Shown: positions 1 to 7,488, counted from the first letter of the stretch. The stretch: 64,000 nucleotides of DNA from Plumapathes pennacea (GCA_964036295.1 OZ038469.1:7084067-7148066), one strand, 5' to 3'. Notes: generated from the letters alone by a model not told the origin. Numbers and translations: made by a program.

Positions 1-13
1 CAAGCGCACGTCC

Positions 14-45
14 GTGCGCGCGCGCGCGCGCGCGTGCGTGCGTGC
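14..45. repeat. Alternating purine-pyrimidine (CG/TG) tract
   Basis: About 32 nt of strict purine-pyrimidine alternation, mostly CG, is the kind of sequence that can adopt Z-DNA. It recurs once per unit. Long forms are near 7258, 8630, 10001, 12734, 15466, 18197, 20930, 28042, 36511, 51004 and 52375. Forms 10 bp shorter are near 11371, 14102, 16836, 19567, 29412 and 59622. The form near 43758 appears 2 bp shorter than the long type. In complete copies it lies between GACAAGCGC and its reverse complement GCGCTTGTC (for example 7244-7252 and 7293-7301). Confidence 0.85.
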
Positions 46-203
46 AAGCGCTTGTCACTTATAATTGCAGAAAAGATCTCGATCTGTGTGATTTTTTGTT
101 CTTTTGTTGTTTAAAAAAACAACCCTACACATCTTTTTTCGTACACTGCAAAATTTGAACTCTTCAGGCCGCAAACTGACGGAGTACCGGGCGGTTTTGT
201 GTG

Positions 204-221
204 AGAAAAATGAAAAAGGAA
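204..221 (-). terminator. Pol III terminator of 5S copy 1
   Basis: Read on the minus strand, the 5S gene is followed after four bases by five T residues (213-217) and then a second run of five (206-210). Pol III stops at such T runs. The same flank follows the other 5S copies. Confidence 0.8.
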
Positions 222-243
222 GCCTACGACACGGGGTATTCCC

Positions 244-278
<35 letters not shown>

Positions 279-339
279 CCGGGCTTAACTTCGGTGATCG
301 GACGAGAACCGGTGTTTTCCCGGTGGTATGGTCGTAGGC
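222..339 (-). rRNA. 5S rRNA, copy 1
   Basis: The reverse complement is a full 118-nt 5S rRNA. The two ends pair (GCCTACGAC with GTCGTAGGC, helix I). The internal Pol III promoter elements are visible as AAGTTAAGCCCG (box A region) and GGATGGGTGACCG (box C). 5S RNA is a structural RNA of the large ribosomal subunit. The gene is divergent from the U2 gene that follows, so their 5' ends share a 186-nt spacer. Confidence 0.97.
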
Positions 340-470
340 GAGAGTATTGGCGTCAAATTTAGCATGTTATGGCGACTGTCGATTAACGAGAGGAGGCCTG
401 GGACTAAGTGTCTTGCCTCCACATACATGGGGACTTGTGGTGGCCGCGAGGAACTGGGGGAAAACGAATA

Positions 471-483
471 CCACATGTAGGGA
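471..483 (+). promoter_or_regulatory. Candidate U2 PSE-like element
   Basis: CCACATGTAGGGA lies at about -55 to -43 of the U2 start, where animal snRNA genes carry their proximal sequence element. A loosely similar stretch (CCCATAAGGAAG, 846-857) sits at -60 to -49 of U1. The match is weak and made by eye. Confidence 0.3.
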
Positions 484-525
484 GATTTTGTGGCGGACGG
501 CCACCCTAAGAAACTAGAAGTCGGT

Positions 526-713
526 ATCGCTTCTCGGCCTTATGGCTAAGATCAAGTGTAGTATCTGTTCTTATCAGCTTAATATCTGATACGCTGCTCA
601 TTGAGTGGCTCAAATATTAAACTGATTTTTGGAACTGGGCTGTGGAATAGAGGCTTGCCTCGTCCCAGCCACGGGTTGTCTCGGTATAGCACTACCTCCG
701 AGTACGGCCCACT
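526..713 (+). ncRNA. U2 snRNA, copy 1
   Basis: This is a 188-nt U2 spliceosomal RNA. It starts ATCGCTTCTCGGCC and has the branch-point recognition sequence GTAGTA at nt 33-38, the conserved TATCTGTTCTTATCAG stretch and a Sm site (ATTTTTGG). The 3' stem-loops III/IV follow. U2 pairs with the intron branch site in the spliceosome. The 3' end is set by comparison with human U2 length and may be off by a few nt. AATAAAAGCAAAGAGA at 731-746 is a candidate 3'-end processing box. Confidence 0.96.
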
Positions 714-905
714 CCCCTCCGGGGGAACCCAATAAAAGCAAAGAGAACATTGAGATAAAGGCCTGGGCCCCTAGTGCGTCGGTTCTGGCACACTTTAGCA
801 TGCAAGGCGGCATAGAATGGACGCTTGAAAGGGTGGAAGGGTCGTCCCATAAGGAAGGAAGCGGATGTGCGGTCGGCTCAGTTGTTTTGTGGACAAAACA
901 ACTTC
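714..905 (+). promoter_or_regulatory. U2-U1 spacer with U1 upstream region
   Basis: This 192-nt spacer holds the presumed U2 3' box and the U1 promoter. TTTAGCATG occurs here (794-802) and also upstream of U2 (358-366), making it a candidate shared upstream element. Weak open frames crossing this spacer show no protein-like features and are not called. Confidence 0.5.
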
Positions 906-924
906 ATACTTACCTGACGCGGGA
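906..924 (+). pseudogene. U1 snRNA 5' fragment (nt 1-19), split by LINE copy A
   Basis: U1 nt 1-19, including the 5'-splice-site pairing sequence ACTTACCTG, stay next to the U1 promoter. The LINE begins at nt 20. The remainder of U1 is at 6782-6943. Confidence 0.95.
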
Positions 925-1330
925 CTATCGTTTTGGCGCGGGTTCAAGTCGCTGGAGTTACATCCAAGTTCATTCAAGCAAAGGATTTTGTAAGCCCTTC
1001 TTCTTTTTTCTTTTCTCTTTCCTTCTCTTGTTTGTTTTTTTGCGGCCACCCTCCTGGGGACTCCATGCTCAGTGCCTAGCACTGTAACCCAGGGTAACCG
1101 CTTTTCCTCTAATTTCTCGTATTCAACGCTCAACGGATTTATGCTCCGAATATTCGTAGCGGGAACCTCCATATTCCTGTAGAATATTCGGTAACGTTGA
1201 CTTGAATACCTAGCTCGCTCGGGTTCTTCCGACGAGTCCTTCTTGCTTCCCGAAAGTCTTTCGGGATTTTTCGTCGCCAAGTTTGGCTCAATCGTCAGCG
1301 TTTTTCGCCATATTCTGCAAATTTTGCAAA

Positions 1331-2623
1331 ATGGCGCTTCGACGTTTGCGTACCCTTACGGCTCACGTACCTTCTCCACTCGGTATGGTTGACCGAAAGG
1401 TTTTTTTGGATGCTCTTCTAAAGAGCACACCTAAAGAAGCAGTAAAGTGTGTGCAAGACATGCACGGGTATTTTCGAGTCACTTTCATCTCGGAAGAGAC
1501 AAAAGATCTCTTTGCTTCTAATGGTATGACGGTGAAAGGGGTTTCAATCCCTTTACAAGAGGCCGATGAGGCCACTCTAGTTCGTCTCTATGGGGTACCT
1601 TTCGAGGTTCCCGAAGGAAACATCCGAGCCGTCCTAGGAAAATTTGGAAATGTCCTCTCCCACCAAATGGAGATGGATAAGAAATCTGGGATCCTGACAG
1701 GGACGCGCTTGATACGGATCCGACTCACCCAGCCTATCCCAGATAGGCTTTACGTCTTGAGATATAGGTTCCAAGTATGGTACTCGGGTCAACCGAAAAT
1801 CTGCCGGGTATGCCAAGTCCAGGGTCATGTGGCCGCACGCTGCCCTAACAAGGGCCTATGCCGAGTCTGCCGCCAACCGGGACACACAGCAAAGAACTGT
1901 CCTGAGGCAAACACCCTTGTCAGCCAAAATCCCTGGCATACTCGCCTAAGGTCCAATGCTGCATCTACCAATGTTGCAGATTCTGAAAGGATTGCTGAGC
2001 CTCCCAATGTGGAGGCAGTAGCTGATCAGCCTGTTGATGAAGGCGCTACTGAAACAACACCAGAACCAAGTGCTGAAGTCGCAGAAACAGCTACTGAGGG
2101 TGGTGATAATGAAGTTGAAATAACTGATGTAGGGGATAGTCCGGAAGCTGTTAATCCTTCTGGAGCTGAATTGATTATCCCCGAGCTTGTGGCTGATGAG
2201 GGTGAGAGAGCTGGTGACTCCGTCAATGTTGAGTCTCCGCATGTTGACGCCGATGCAGTAGAACATCGTGCCACTTACATGGAAGAAGTAATTGATGAAG
2301 GGGTTAGCCCGGAAGCTGTAAGCTGCTCTGGTGCTGAGTTGATTACTCCTGTTATTGAGGGTGAGAGTGTTGGTGACTCCCCCTCGTCCGAGTCTCCGCT
2401 TGTTGATGCCGATGGCTTTATTGTTGTAAGACATCGGGCCACTCGCATACGTGAAGCACGAGATCTAAAACTCAGAGCACAAGCTGCCTCTGAAATCTTT
2501 TCTCGTTCTCGCCCGTCACGCTCTTCGTCTTGTTCACGTGTCCAATTCAGTTCCTCGTGTCGCTCCCGTTCCAACTCTCCCGCTGCGAGAGAAAAAACTA
2601 AAAACTCTAATGGAGGGTCATAA
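1331..2623 (+). CDS. LINE ORF1 protein, U1 family, copy A
   Basis: A 430-residue nucleic-acid-binding protein, presumed to coat the element RNA. Residues about 35-150 look like one or two RRM-like folds (for example LVRLYGVPFEVPEGNIR). Two CCHC zinc knuckles follow: C158-C161-H166-C171 and C177-C180-H185-C190. The acidic middle contains an imperfect duplication (about 270-315 and 326-371, both SPEAV...SGAEL...VDAD...HRAT). The C-terminus (391-416) is rich in Arg-Ser. The ATG at 1331 is chosen because it is the first in frame; upstream codons contain only a TTG, and copy D has a 1-nt deletion just upstream that leaves this ATG untouched. The stop overlaps the ATG of the candidate bridging ORF. 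Confidence 0.9.
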   Translation: MALRRLRTLTAHVPSPLGMVDRKVFLDALLKSTPKEAVKCVQDMHGYFRVTFISEETKDLFASNGMTVKGVSIPLQEADEATLVRLYGVPFEVPEGNIRAVLGKFGNVLSHQMEMDKKSGILTGTRLIRIRLTQPIPDRLYVLRYRFQVWYSGQPKICRVCQVQGHVAARCPNKGLCRVCRQPGHTAKNCPEANTLVSQNPWHTRLRSNAASTNVADSERIAEPPNVEAVADQPVDEGATETTPEPSAEVAETATEGGDNEVEITDVGDSPEAVNPSGAELIIPELVADEGERAGDSVNVESPHVDADAVEHRATYMEEVIDEGVSPEAVSCSGAELITPVIEGESVGDSPSSESPLVDADGFIVVRHRATRIREARDLKLRAQAASEIFSRSRPSRSSSCSRVQFSSSCRSRSNSPAAREKTKNSNGGS

Positions 2624-3077
2624 CTTTTTCATTACTATTACGTTTAAAACCTTAGTTCATGTACAATGGGCAATGTCCCATTTAAGAGTAAAGTGGGCAA
2701 ACCCCCACTCAAAGTTTAGCCGGGTACAGTGGACAAAGTTCCACTTTGTATATAAATTTATAACACAACGGATAATATCTCACTCAAATATAAAGTGGGC
2801 ACATCCAAACATAAGGGTACAGTGGGCAAACCCCCACTTTAGGTATATACTAATTCAGTGGGCAAACCCCCGCTCTAGGTATATATTAATTCAGTGGGCA
2901 ATGACTCACTTCAAGTATAATTTAATGGTACAGTGGGCAAACCCCCACTTGGGATACATAATAGCGCAGGTGGAAAAGTTCCACTTTCAGTTTTATTTAA
3001 AAGTACTGCTCAATCTTGAACAGCGGGATATGTACTCCTCATACACTCTATATCATGGCGTCGCTACTTTCTGTTAA
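2610..3077 (+). CDS. Candidate bridging ORF over the hairpin array, copy A
   Basis: A 155-codon frame starts with ATG 14 nt before the end of ORF1 and ends 23 nt inside ORF2. It runs through the hairpin array, whose 36-nt period gives a degenerate 12-residue repeat around QWANPH. No homology is recognised. It may be only a by-product of a period divisible by three. Of three base differences seen among copies in this stretch, two are synonymous and one is Ile to Val in this frame, which is suggestive but too few to prove coding. Confidence 0.3.
   Translation: MEGHNFFITITFKTLVHVQWAMSHLRVKWANPHSKFSRVQWTKFHFVYKFITQRIISHSNIKWAHPNIRVQWANPHFRYILIQWANPRSRYILIQWAMTHFKYNLMVQWANPHLGYIIAQVEKFHFQFYLKVLLNLEQRDMYSSYTLYHGVATFC
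2665..2985 (+). repeat. Array of short hairpins between ORF1 and ORF2, copy A
   Basis: Eight stem-loops, nearly all with a 6-bp stem and 6-nt loop, start at 2665, 2692, 2728, 2821, 2857, 2893, 2932 and 2969, mostly 36-39 nt apart. The common form is AGTGGG-CAAACC-CCCACT. Variants keep pairing: AATGGG/CCCATT, AGTGGA/TCCACT, and wobble forms AGTGGG/CCCGCT and AGTGGG/CTCACT. A degenerate unit lies near 2779-2799. The role is unknown; RNP binding, packaging or translation control are possible. Confidence 0.85.
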
Positions 3078-6000
3078 CATCAATGGTCTGAGAGACCCCA
3101 CTAAAAGAGCGGCTTTTATACGCTGGTTAAGACAGTCTGATCCTGATCTGGTTTGTGTCCAAGAGACGCACTCCATCTCAGATGTTGAGATACGCTCATG
3201 GTTTTCTTCCTCGGGTTATCTCTTTTCTGCCTCTCATGGGTCAAGTAAATCATCTGGCGTTTGCATTCTTCATAAATCTCCTTATAAATTAGTTGATGTA
3301 ACAAGAGACGACTCTGGGCGTTTTCTTCTTTGTAGATTCGATTACGCTGGCAAGTTCTTTCAACTTGCCAACATTTATGCGCCAAATCGTAATCCTGCTC
3401 GCGATGACTTCTTCGAAGACATCTCGGCCTGCCTTGATGCTTCTACCCCAATCATTCTAGCTGGGGACTTCAATGCTGTTTTTAATCCTGATGTTGACAG
3501 AAGAGGGGGCTCACCCTCCGCCTCTAGGGAGAGTACCACTACCCTCTCTGACCTATTCGAGCTTTGTGGTTGCTCTGACATCTGGAGATACTTACACCCT
3601 CAATCAAGAAAGTTCTCCTGGACCAAATCAGACGGCTCGATTGCTTCCCGTGTTGACTTAATCGGTTGCCCGTTTGATTGGGTCCCAAGCGCTCAGTCCT
3701 GTGATTTCATTGTTTGCCCTTATTCAGATCATTGTGCCTCCCTTTTTACCTTTTGTCTTCCGGAATCCATGCCTCGGGGTCCGGGATATTGGAAACTGAA
3801 TGCTTCTGTTCTTGAAGAATCTGACTATGTCGACTCTGTTACGTCCTTTTGGATCCTCTGGCAGGGTAGAAAGTCCTCTTACTCGTCTTTACTTAACTGG
3901 TGGGACTCTGGCAAACTAAAAATCAAGAATCTCACACTAGACTACTGCAAAAGAAAGGCTGAGGTCTCAAAGCAAGATCGCTCTCGCCTTACTGACAAAG
4001 CCTCTGAGTACAAGTCCCAGATAGACGGGGGTAACCTATCAGTGTTGCCAGATTACAAAAGCATACTGGAGTCTTTAAAATCTCTTGATGCTGAGGAAAT
4101 AAAAGGAGCCCAAGTTCGCTCCCGCATTAAATGGGCCGAAGAAGGCGAGACCTCCTCCGCTTTCTTTTGTCGGTTGGAGAAAAGACATGCTAACAACAGA
4201 TGGTTTTCAGCTGTCCGCAACGTAGATGGCTCATATACTTCGGACTTATCCGGGATTATGAATGCCTGGTCCTCTTTTTATCGCGATCTATTTTCCGCGG
4301 CTCCAGTCATCCCGTCTGCTCAAGATGAGATGCTCGACAAATTAGAAACTCGCCTGTCCGATTCAGAAGCAGCTAGCTGTGAAGGCCTTCTCACGACGGC
4401 TGAAGTCATGGAAGCCTTAAAGGGCATGAGCCACAACAAATCCCCTGGTTTAGACGGCCTAACTCCCGAATTTTACCTAAAATTTTGGGCGTGTCTCGGC
4501 CAAGACCTTGTCGATGTCATCAACCATGGGTACGCCACTGGGTCTCTTACTCTATCTCAACGTAGAGGTCTCATCTCCCTCCTCTTTAAGAAGGGAGATC
4601 GTTTCGACATGGCTAATTGGAGACCAATCACCCTCCTGTGCTCTGATTATAAAATAGCTTCCCGATGTATTGCTGGTCGGTTACTCAAAGTGATCTCCTC
4701 CGTGGTTGCCCCTGACCAAACTTGCGGTGTGCCTGGACGGTACATAGGAGAGAATGTTGCATTACTCCGCGACGTTGTTTCCTTTGCTTCCGAAAACAAT
4801 GTCCAGGTGGCTATCCTATCATTGGATCAGAAAAAAGCCTTTGACCGAGTTGATTGGTCTTTCTTGTTTAAGACCCTGCGCGCGATGGGCTTCGGTCCGT
4901 CTTTCCTTGCCTGGGTTAAACTCTTTTACACTAACCCTCAAAGCGCCGTATTAGTAAACGGTTACACCTCCGATTTTTTTACCCTCACTCGCGGCGTCCG
5001 ACAAGGTTGCCCTCTGTCTCCTCTCTTATACGTACTTGTTGCTGAAGTTCTAGCATGCAACATCCGTGCTGACACCCGTATCAAAGGGATCACTCTTCCC
5101 AGCCATCATAATGTCTCTGTCCTGTCCCAATATGCTGATGATACTTCAGTTATTGTAGGGTCAGACGAATCCATCCTAGCCACTTTCGAAGTTTACGCTA
5201 AATATGAGGATGCTTCGGGCGCCAAACTCAACCTTGAAAAGTGTAAAGGGTTGTGGCTTGGCTCCTGGTCCGGCCGAACCACAAAGCCCGTCGATCTGGA
5301 CTGGACCTCCGAAAAACTGAAAACTCTTGGGGTCTTCGTTGGTCCAGGTAATCTGGACCACGCTAATTGGGATCCCCGTTTGGAGGCCATAGACAATGTC
5401 TTCAACTCCTGGCGCCAACGTGCACTTTCTTTGCAGGGCAAGACGGTGGTAATCAACACCCTCGCCCTCTCCAAGTTGTGGTACGTTGCCTCCCTCATCT
5501 CTGTACCTTCCTGGGTGACCACCCATGTTAAACGATCCTTGTTTAATTTTTTCTGGAGTGGGAAGCGTGACCTAGTTGCCAGAAAGGTAGTCAACCTTCC
5601 CAAAACATTAGGAGGCTTTAACGTGGTTGATGTGGAGATGAAGATTGCTGGTCTACATGCCATGTGGATCAAGCGCTTTTTCTCGTCCTCTCACCATTGG
5701 CGGTCTTTCCTTCTCTATTGGATGCCCGACTTTGAGCAGTTTCTCCTCTCTCCAACTGTTGTCCCGGATTCTCTGCCATCCTTCTACCAAAGCGTCCTGT
5801 CCTCATGGATTGCCTTGGATGGTGGCTCCTTGCCCGGGTCGGTTTCACCGTGCATTTCTTGCCATTCTGGGGACCAGTCGATCCCTCTTGCAAACTTATC
5901 TTCCAAGATTGGTTACTCGATCCTACTAGAGCGTAACCCTCCACTCCCTAACTGTGTTACGCACTTTCAACCACACTTTGGTGACCTGTACTGGTCTGGC

Positions 6001-6555
6001 ACCTGGCCACAGGTACACTCCTTCCCTATGGATCGAGTTGTTCTAGACCTTGCCTGGAAGTCCGCTCATGGCGTTCTCTACACTGCACAACGCTTAATCT
6101 CTTTCGGCTATAATTACGACCCGAATTGCTTTTGCAAAGCCCCTCTAGAAACATTAGAGCATCTTTTTTTCTACTGTCCATTGGCGCAAAGCGGCATTGA
6201 CTGGATACAGTACCAACTACTGTCTGCCGTTCCCGTTGCGCCAAACATCTTGTGCCGTCACGTTCTCTTTGGTTTCAATCCAGACGAACTCTTAGCTGTA
6301 CCACCTGTATTCATATATTTGTTGCACTTATTGAAGTACTTTGTGTGGCTTGCCCGTAACGATTTTCGTTTCCGTAATGTATCTCCGTCGGCAGTTCACC
6401 TGGTACAGTCCATCAAGGCACGCCTGCAGTTCAATCTTAGCGTATTTTCCCGACGATTTAAATCCAACACTGCCAAGAGGCGTTTTGTTCGTCTGTGGGG
6501 GGGTCGTGGGCGATTTGCCAGCATTGCCAACGACTCCATTGTTGTTCATGTCTAA
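3055..6555 (+). CDS. LINE ORF2 protein (APE endonuclease-reverse transcriptase), U1 family, copy A
   Basis: A 1,166-residue enzyme that would nick U1 DNA and prime reverse transcription there. The APE-type endonuclease spans about 1-235: N8-N10 in SVNING, E37 in QETHS, NIYAPN, D138/N140 in GDFN, D201, and SDH at 224-226. The RT core covers about 455-770: NWRPI (521-525), motif A with D591 in SLDQKKAFD, motif B RQGCPLSP (649-656), and YADD at 693-696. A C-terminal Cys-His motif is C1025-C1027-H1036-C1041. The ATG at 3055 has A at -3 and G at +4; codons upstream in frame offer only a TTG. All catalytic residues expected of the family are present. Confidence 0.95.
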   Translation: MASLLSVNINGLRDPTKRAAFIRWLRQSDPDLVCVQETHSISDVEIRSWFSSSGYLFSASHGSSKSSGVCILHKSPYKLVDVTRDDSGRFLLCRFDYAGKFFQLANIYAPNRNPARDDFFEDISACLDASTPIILAGDFNAVFNPDVDRRGGSPSASRESTTTLSDLFELCGCSDIWRYLHPQSRKFSWTKSDGSIASRVDLIGCPFDWVPSAQSCDFIVCPYSDHCASLFTFCLPESMPRGPGYWKLNASVLEESDYVDSVTSFWILWQGRKSSYSSLLNWWDSGKLKIKNLTLDYCKRKAEVSKQDRSRLTDKASEYKSQIDGGNLSVLPDYKSILESLKSLDAEEIKGAQVRSRIKWAEEGETSSAFFCRLEKRHANNRWFSAVRNVDGSYTSDLSGIMNAWSSFYRDLFSAAPVIPSAQDEMLDKLETRLSDSEAASCEGLLTTAEVMEALKGMSHNKSPGLDGLTPEFYLKFWACLGQDLVDVINHGYATGSLTLSQRRGLISLLFKKGDRFDMANWRPITLLCSDYKIASRCIAGRLLKVISSVVAPDQTCGVPGRYIGENVALLRDVVSFASENNVQVAILSLDQKKAFDRVDWSFLFKTLRAMGFGPSFLAWVKLFYTNPQSAVLVNGYTSDFFTLTRGVRQGCPLSPLLYVLVAEVLACNIRADTRIKGITLPSHHNVSVLSQYADDTSVIVGSDESILATFEVYAKYEDASGAKLNLEKCKGLWLGSWSGRTTKPVDLDWTSEKLKTLGVFVGPGNLDHANWDPRLEAIDNVFNSWRQRALSLQGKTVVINTLALSKLWYVASLISVPSWVTTHVKRSLFNFFWSGKRDLVARKVVNLPKTLGGFNVVDVEMKIAGLHAMWIKRFFSSSHHWRSFLLYWMPDFEQFLLSPTVVPDSLPSFYQSVLSSWIALDGGSLPGSVSPCISCHSGDQSIPLANLSSKIGYSILLERNPPLPNCVTHFQPHFGDLYWSGTWPQVHSFPMDRVVLDLAWKSAHGVLYTAQRLISFGYNYDPNCFCKAPLETLEHLFFYCPLAQSGIDWIQYQLLSAVPVAPNILCRHVLFGFNPDELLAVPPVFIYLLHLLKYFVWLARNDFRFRNVSPSAVHLVQSIKARLQFNLSVFSRRFKSNTAKRRFVRLWGGRGRFASIANDSIVVHV

Positions 6556-6781
6556 AATATAAAAGAAAATAAAAGAATTTATCGTCAATTAAGATCGTAT
6601 ATATATTGTCCTTGTGATCTGTATTGTATGTCCGTACGTGTAGAATGTTATATGTGGGTTTGGCCAGGTTCGATTCCTGGAGTTCACTTTTTCTGTAGCT
6701 GGTGCTACCCATGTGCCCTGTCCTGCACACTATGCTGAGAACTGCACACCCCTTCTCACTAGTGACTAAAACATAAAAAAA
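6556..6781 (+). other. 3'UTR and A tail of U1-family LINE, copy A
   Basis: The UTR starts A/T-rich, then holds the tRNA-like segment, a 5-bp hairpin (GTAGC-TGGT-GCTAC, 6695-6708) and a terminal run of about seven A before U1 nt 3. The last 50 nt are the same in copies A-C but differ in D. Confidence 0.85.
6614..6687 (+). other. tRNA-like segment in LINE 3'UTR, copy A
   Basis: A perfect T-arm (CCAGG, loop TTCGATT, CCTGG; 6664-6680) includes a canonical Pol III B box. The next seven bases (AGTTCAC) pair at six of seven positions with GTGATCT at 6614-6620, giving a 74-nt tRNA-sized unit. The D and anticodon arms do not fold convincingly, so it is tRNA-like or tRNA-derived rather than a working tRNA gene. 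Confidence 0.6.
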
Positions 6782-6868
6782 ACTTACCTGACGCGGGAGG
6801 TACTGTGATCATGGAGGCAGTCCTCTCAGGGTGAGGCCCTTTCATTGCACTTGGACTGGGTTGACCCC

Positions 6869-6900
<32 letters not shown>

Positions 6901-6943
6901 TATAATTTCTGGTAGTGGGGACCTGCGTTCGCGCTCGTCCCCT
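6782..6943 (+). pseudogene. U1 snRNA nt 3-164 downstream of LINE copy A
   Basis: Because of the long target duplication the U1 body is nearly whole here, lacking only nt 1-2. Its promoter has been moved 5.9 kb upstream, so it is presumed silent. Confidence 0.92.
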
Positions 6944-7466
6944 TCCAAAAGAAGTAAAGAAGAAATTAAGAAAAAAAGACGGTGACTAGCATGTCGTGTT
7001 TGATTTTGTCTTGCAGCAGAAACGTTGAAGAAGAAGAAAGGCAAGTGGGGACTAAAAACAAACCATATGTTCATTCACGTGCTCATGTTCACTGTCAATC
7101 GTCTGGTACGTGTGACAATTTTTATTTCTCCCGTTCTGGCGCCTCTTGGTACTTTTTGAACGACTTGTTGGGCTCGAAGTTTAGGTGTTAATGGAACGTT
7201 TTATGTTCATTGTTGACAGTGGAATGTGCAAATTCGTCACAAGGACAAGCGCACGTCCGTGCGCGCGCGCGCGCGCGCGTGCGTGCGTGCAAGCGCTTGT
7301 CACTTATAATTGCAGAAAAGATCTCGATCTGTGTGATTTTTTGTTCTTTTGTTGTTTAAAAAAACAACCCTACACATCTTTTTTCGTACACTGCAAAATT
7401 TGAACTCTTCAGGCCGCAAACTGACGGAGTACCGGGCGGTTTTGTGTGAGAAAAATGAAAAAGGAA
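6944..7466. repeat. U1-5S spacer (complete example)
   Basis: It starts with a purine-rich run (AAAAGAAGTAAAGAAG) that is a candidate U1 3' box, similar to the AAAAGCAAAGAGA after U2. The CG tract in its 9-bp inverted repeat (7244-7301) and the 5S terminator flank follow. I see no gene. This copy has a private T at 7225 (GGAATG instead of GGAACG). Confidence 0.8.
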
Positions 7467-7488
7467 GCCTACGACACGGGGTATTCCC

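Larger units (their letters stand above)
1..221. repeat. U1-5S spacer, partial
   Basis: This is the end of the spacer of the preceding unit. It holds the alternating CG tract and the T-rich 3' flank of the 5S gene. No gene is seen in it. Confidence 0.9.
925..6781 (+). mobile_element. U1 snRNA-targeted LINE, copy A (full length)
   Basis: A non-LTR retrotransposon of about 5.86 kb with a 406-nt 5'UTR, ORF1, a 431-nt inter-ORF region, ORF2, a 226-nt 3'UTR and a short A tail. It is flanked by a 16-17 bp target-site duplication (ACTTACCTGACGCGGGA, U1 nt 3-19) whose ends are ambiguous by one A. The 5'UTR has a pyrimidine-rich run (about 1000-1041) and hairpins at 1070-1084, 1146-1155/1182-1191 and 1249-1255/1259-1265. 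Copies B, C and D occupy exactly the same site in other units. Domain order fits the Tx1/L1 group. I do not recall a described U1-targeting family. Confidence 0.93.

Noticed and set aside
285-476. 63-codon minus-strand frame repeated in 18 units
   Set aside because: It overlaps the 5S gene and the 5S-U2 spacer; its conservation comes from array homogeneity.
945-975. Second tRNA-like B box in the U1-LINE 5'UTR (GGGTTCAAGTCGC)
   Set aside because: The flanking bases do not form a 5-bp T stem; only three pairs are possible.
629-1087. 152- and 101-codon plus-strand frames starting inside U2
   Set aside because: They run through the U2 RNA, spacer and U1 5' end without protein-like features, and the end depends only on whether a LINE is inserted.
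795-1280. 161-codon minus-strand frame over the U1-LINE 5' junction
   Set aside because: Antisense to U1 promoter and LINE 5'UTR; exists only because of the junction and has no recognisable domain.
1283-1330. N-terminal extension of ORF1 in the U1 family
   Set aside because: It starts at TTG, not ATG, and the frame is broken by a 1-nt deletion in copy D while the ATG at 1331 is kept.
1946-2434. 162-codon minus-strand frame antisense to ORF1
   Set aside because: Shadow of the acidic, low-complexity part of ORF1; no independent support.
2665-2985. CRISPR array (short repeats with regular spacing)
   Set aside because: Repeat units are hairpins of 18 nt with related, not unique, spacers, inside a eukaryotic LINE.
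3016-3054. 13-residue N-terminal extension of ORF2 in the U1 family
   Set aside because: It would start at TTG; the ATG at 3055 has a strong context and begins right at the endonuclease domain.
5193-5672. 116- to 159-codon minus-strand frames antisense to ORF2
   Set aside because: Shadows of the real RT frame, repeated because the elements are repeated.
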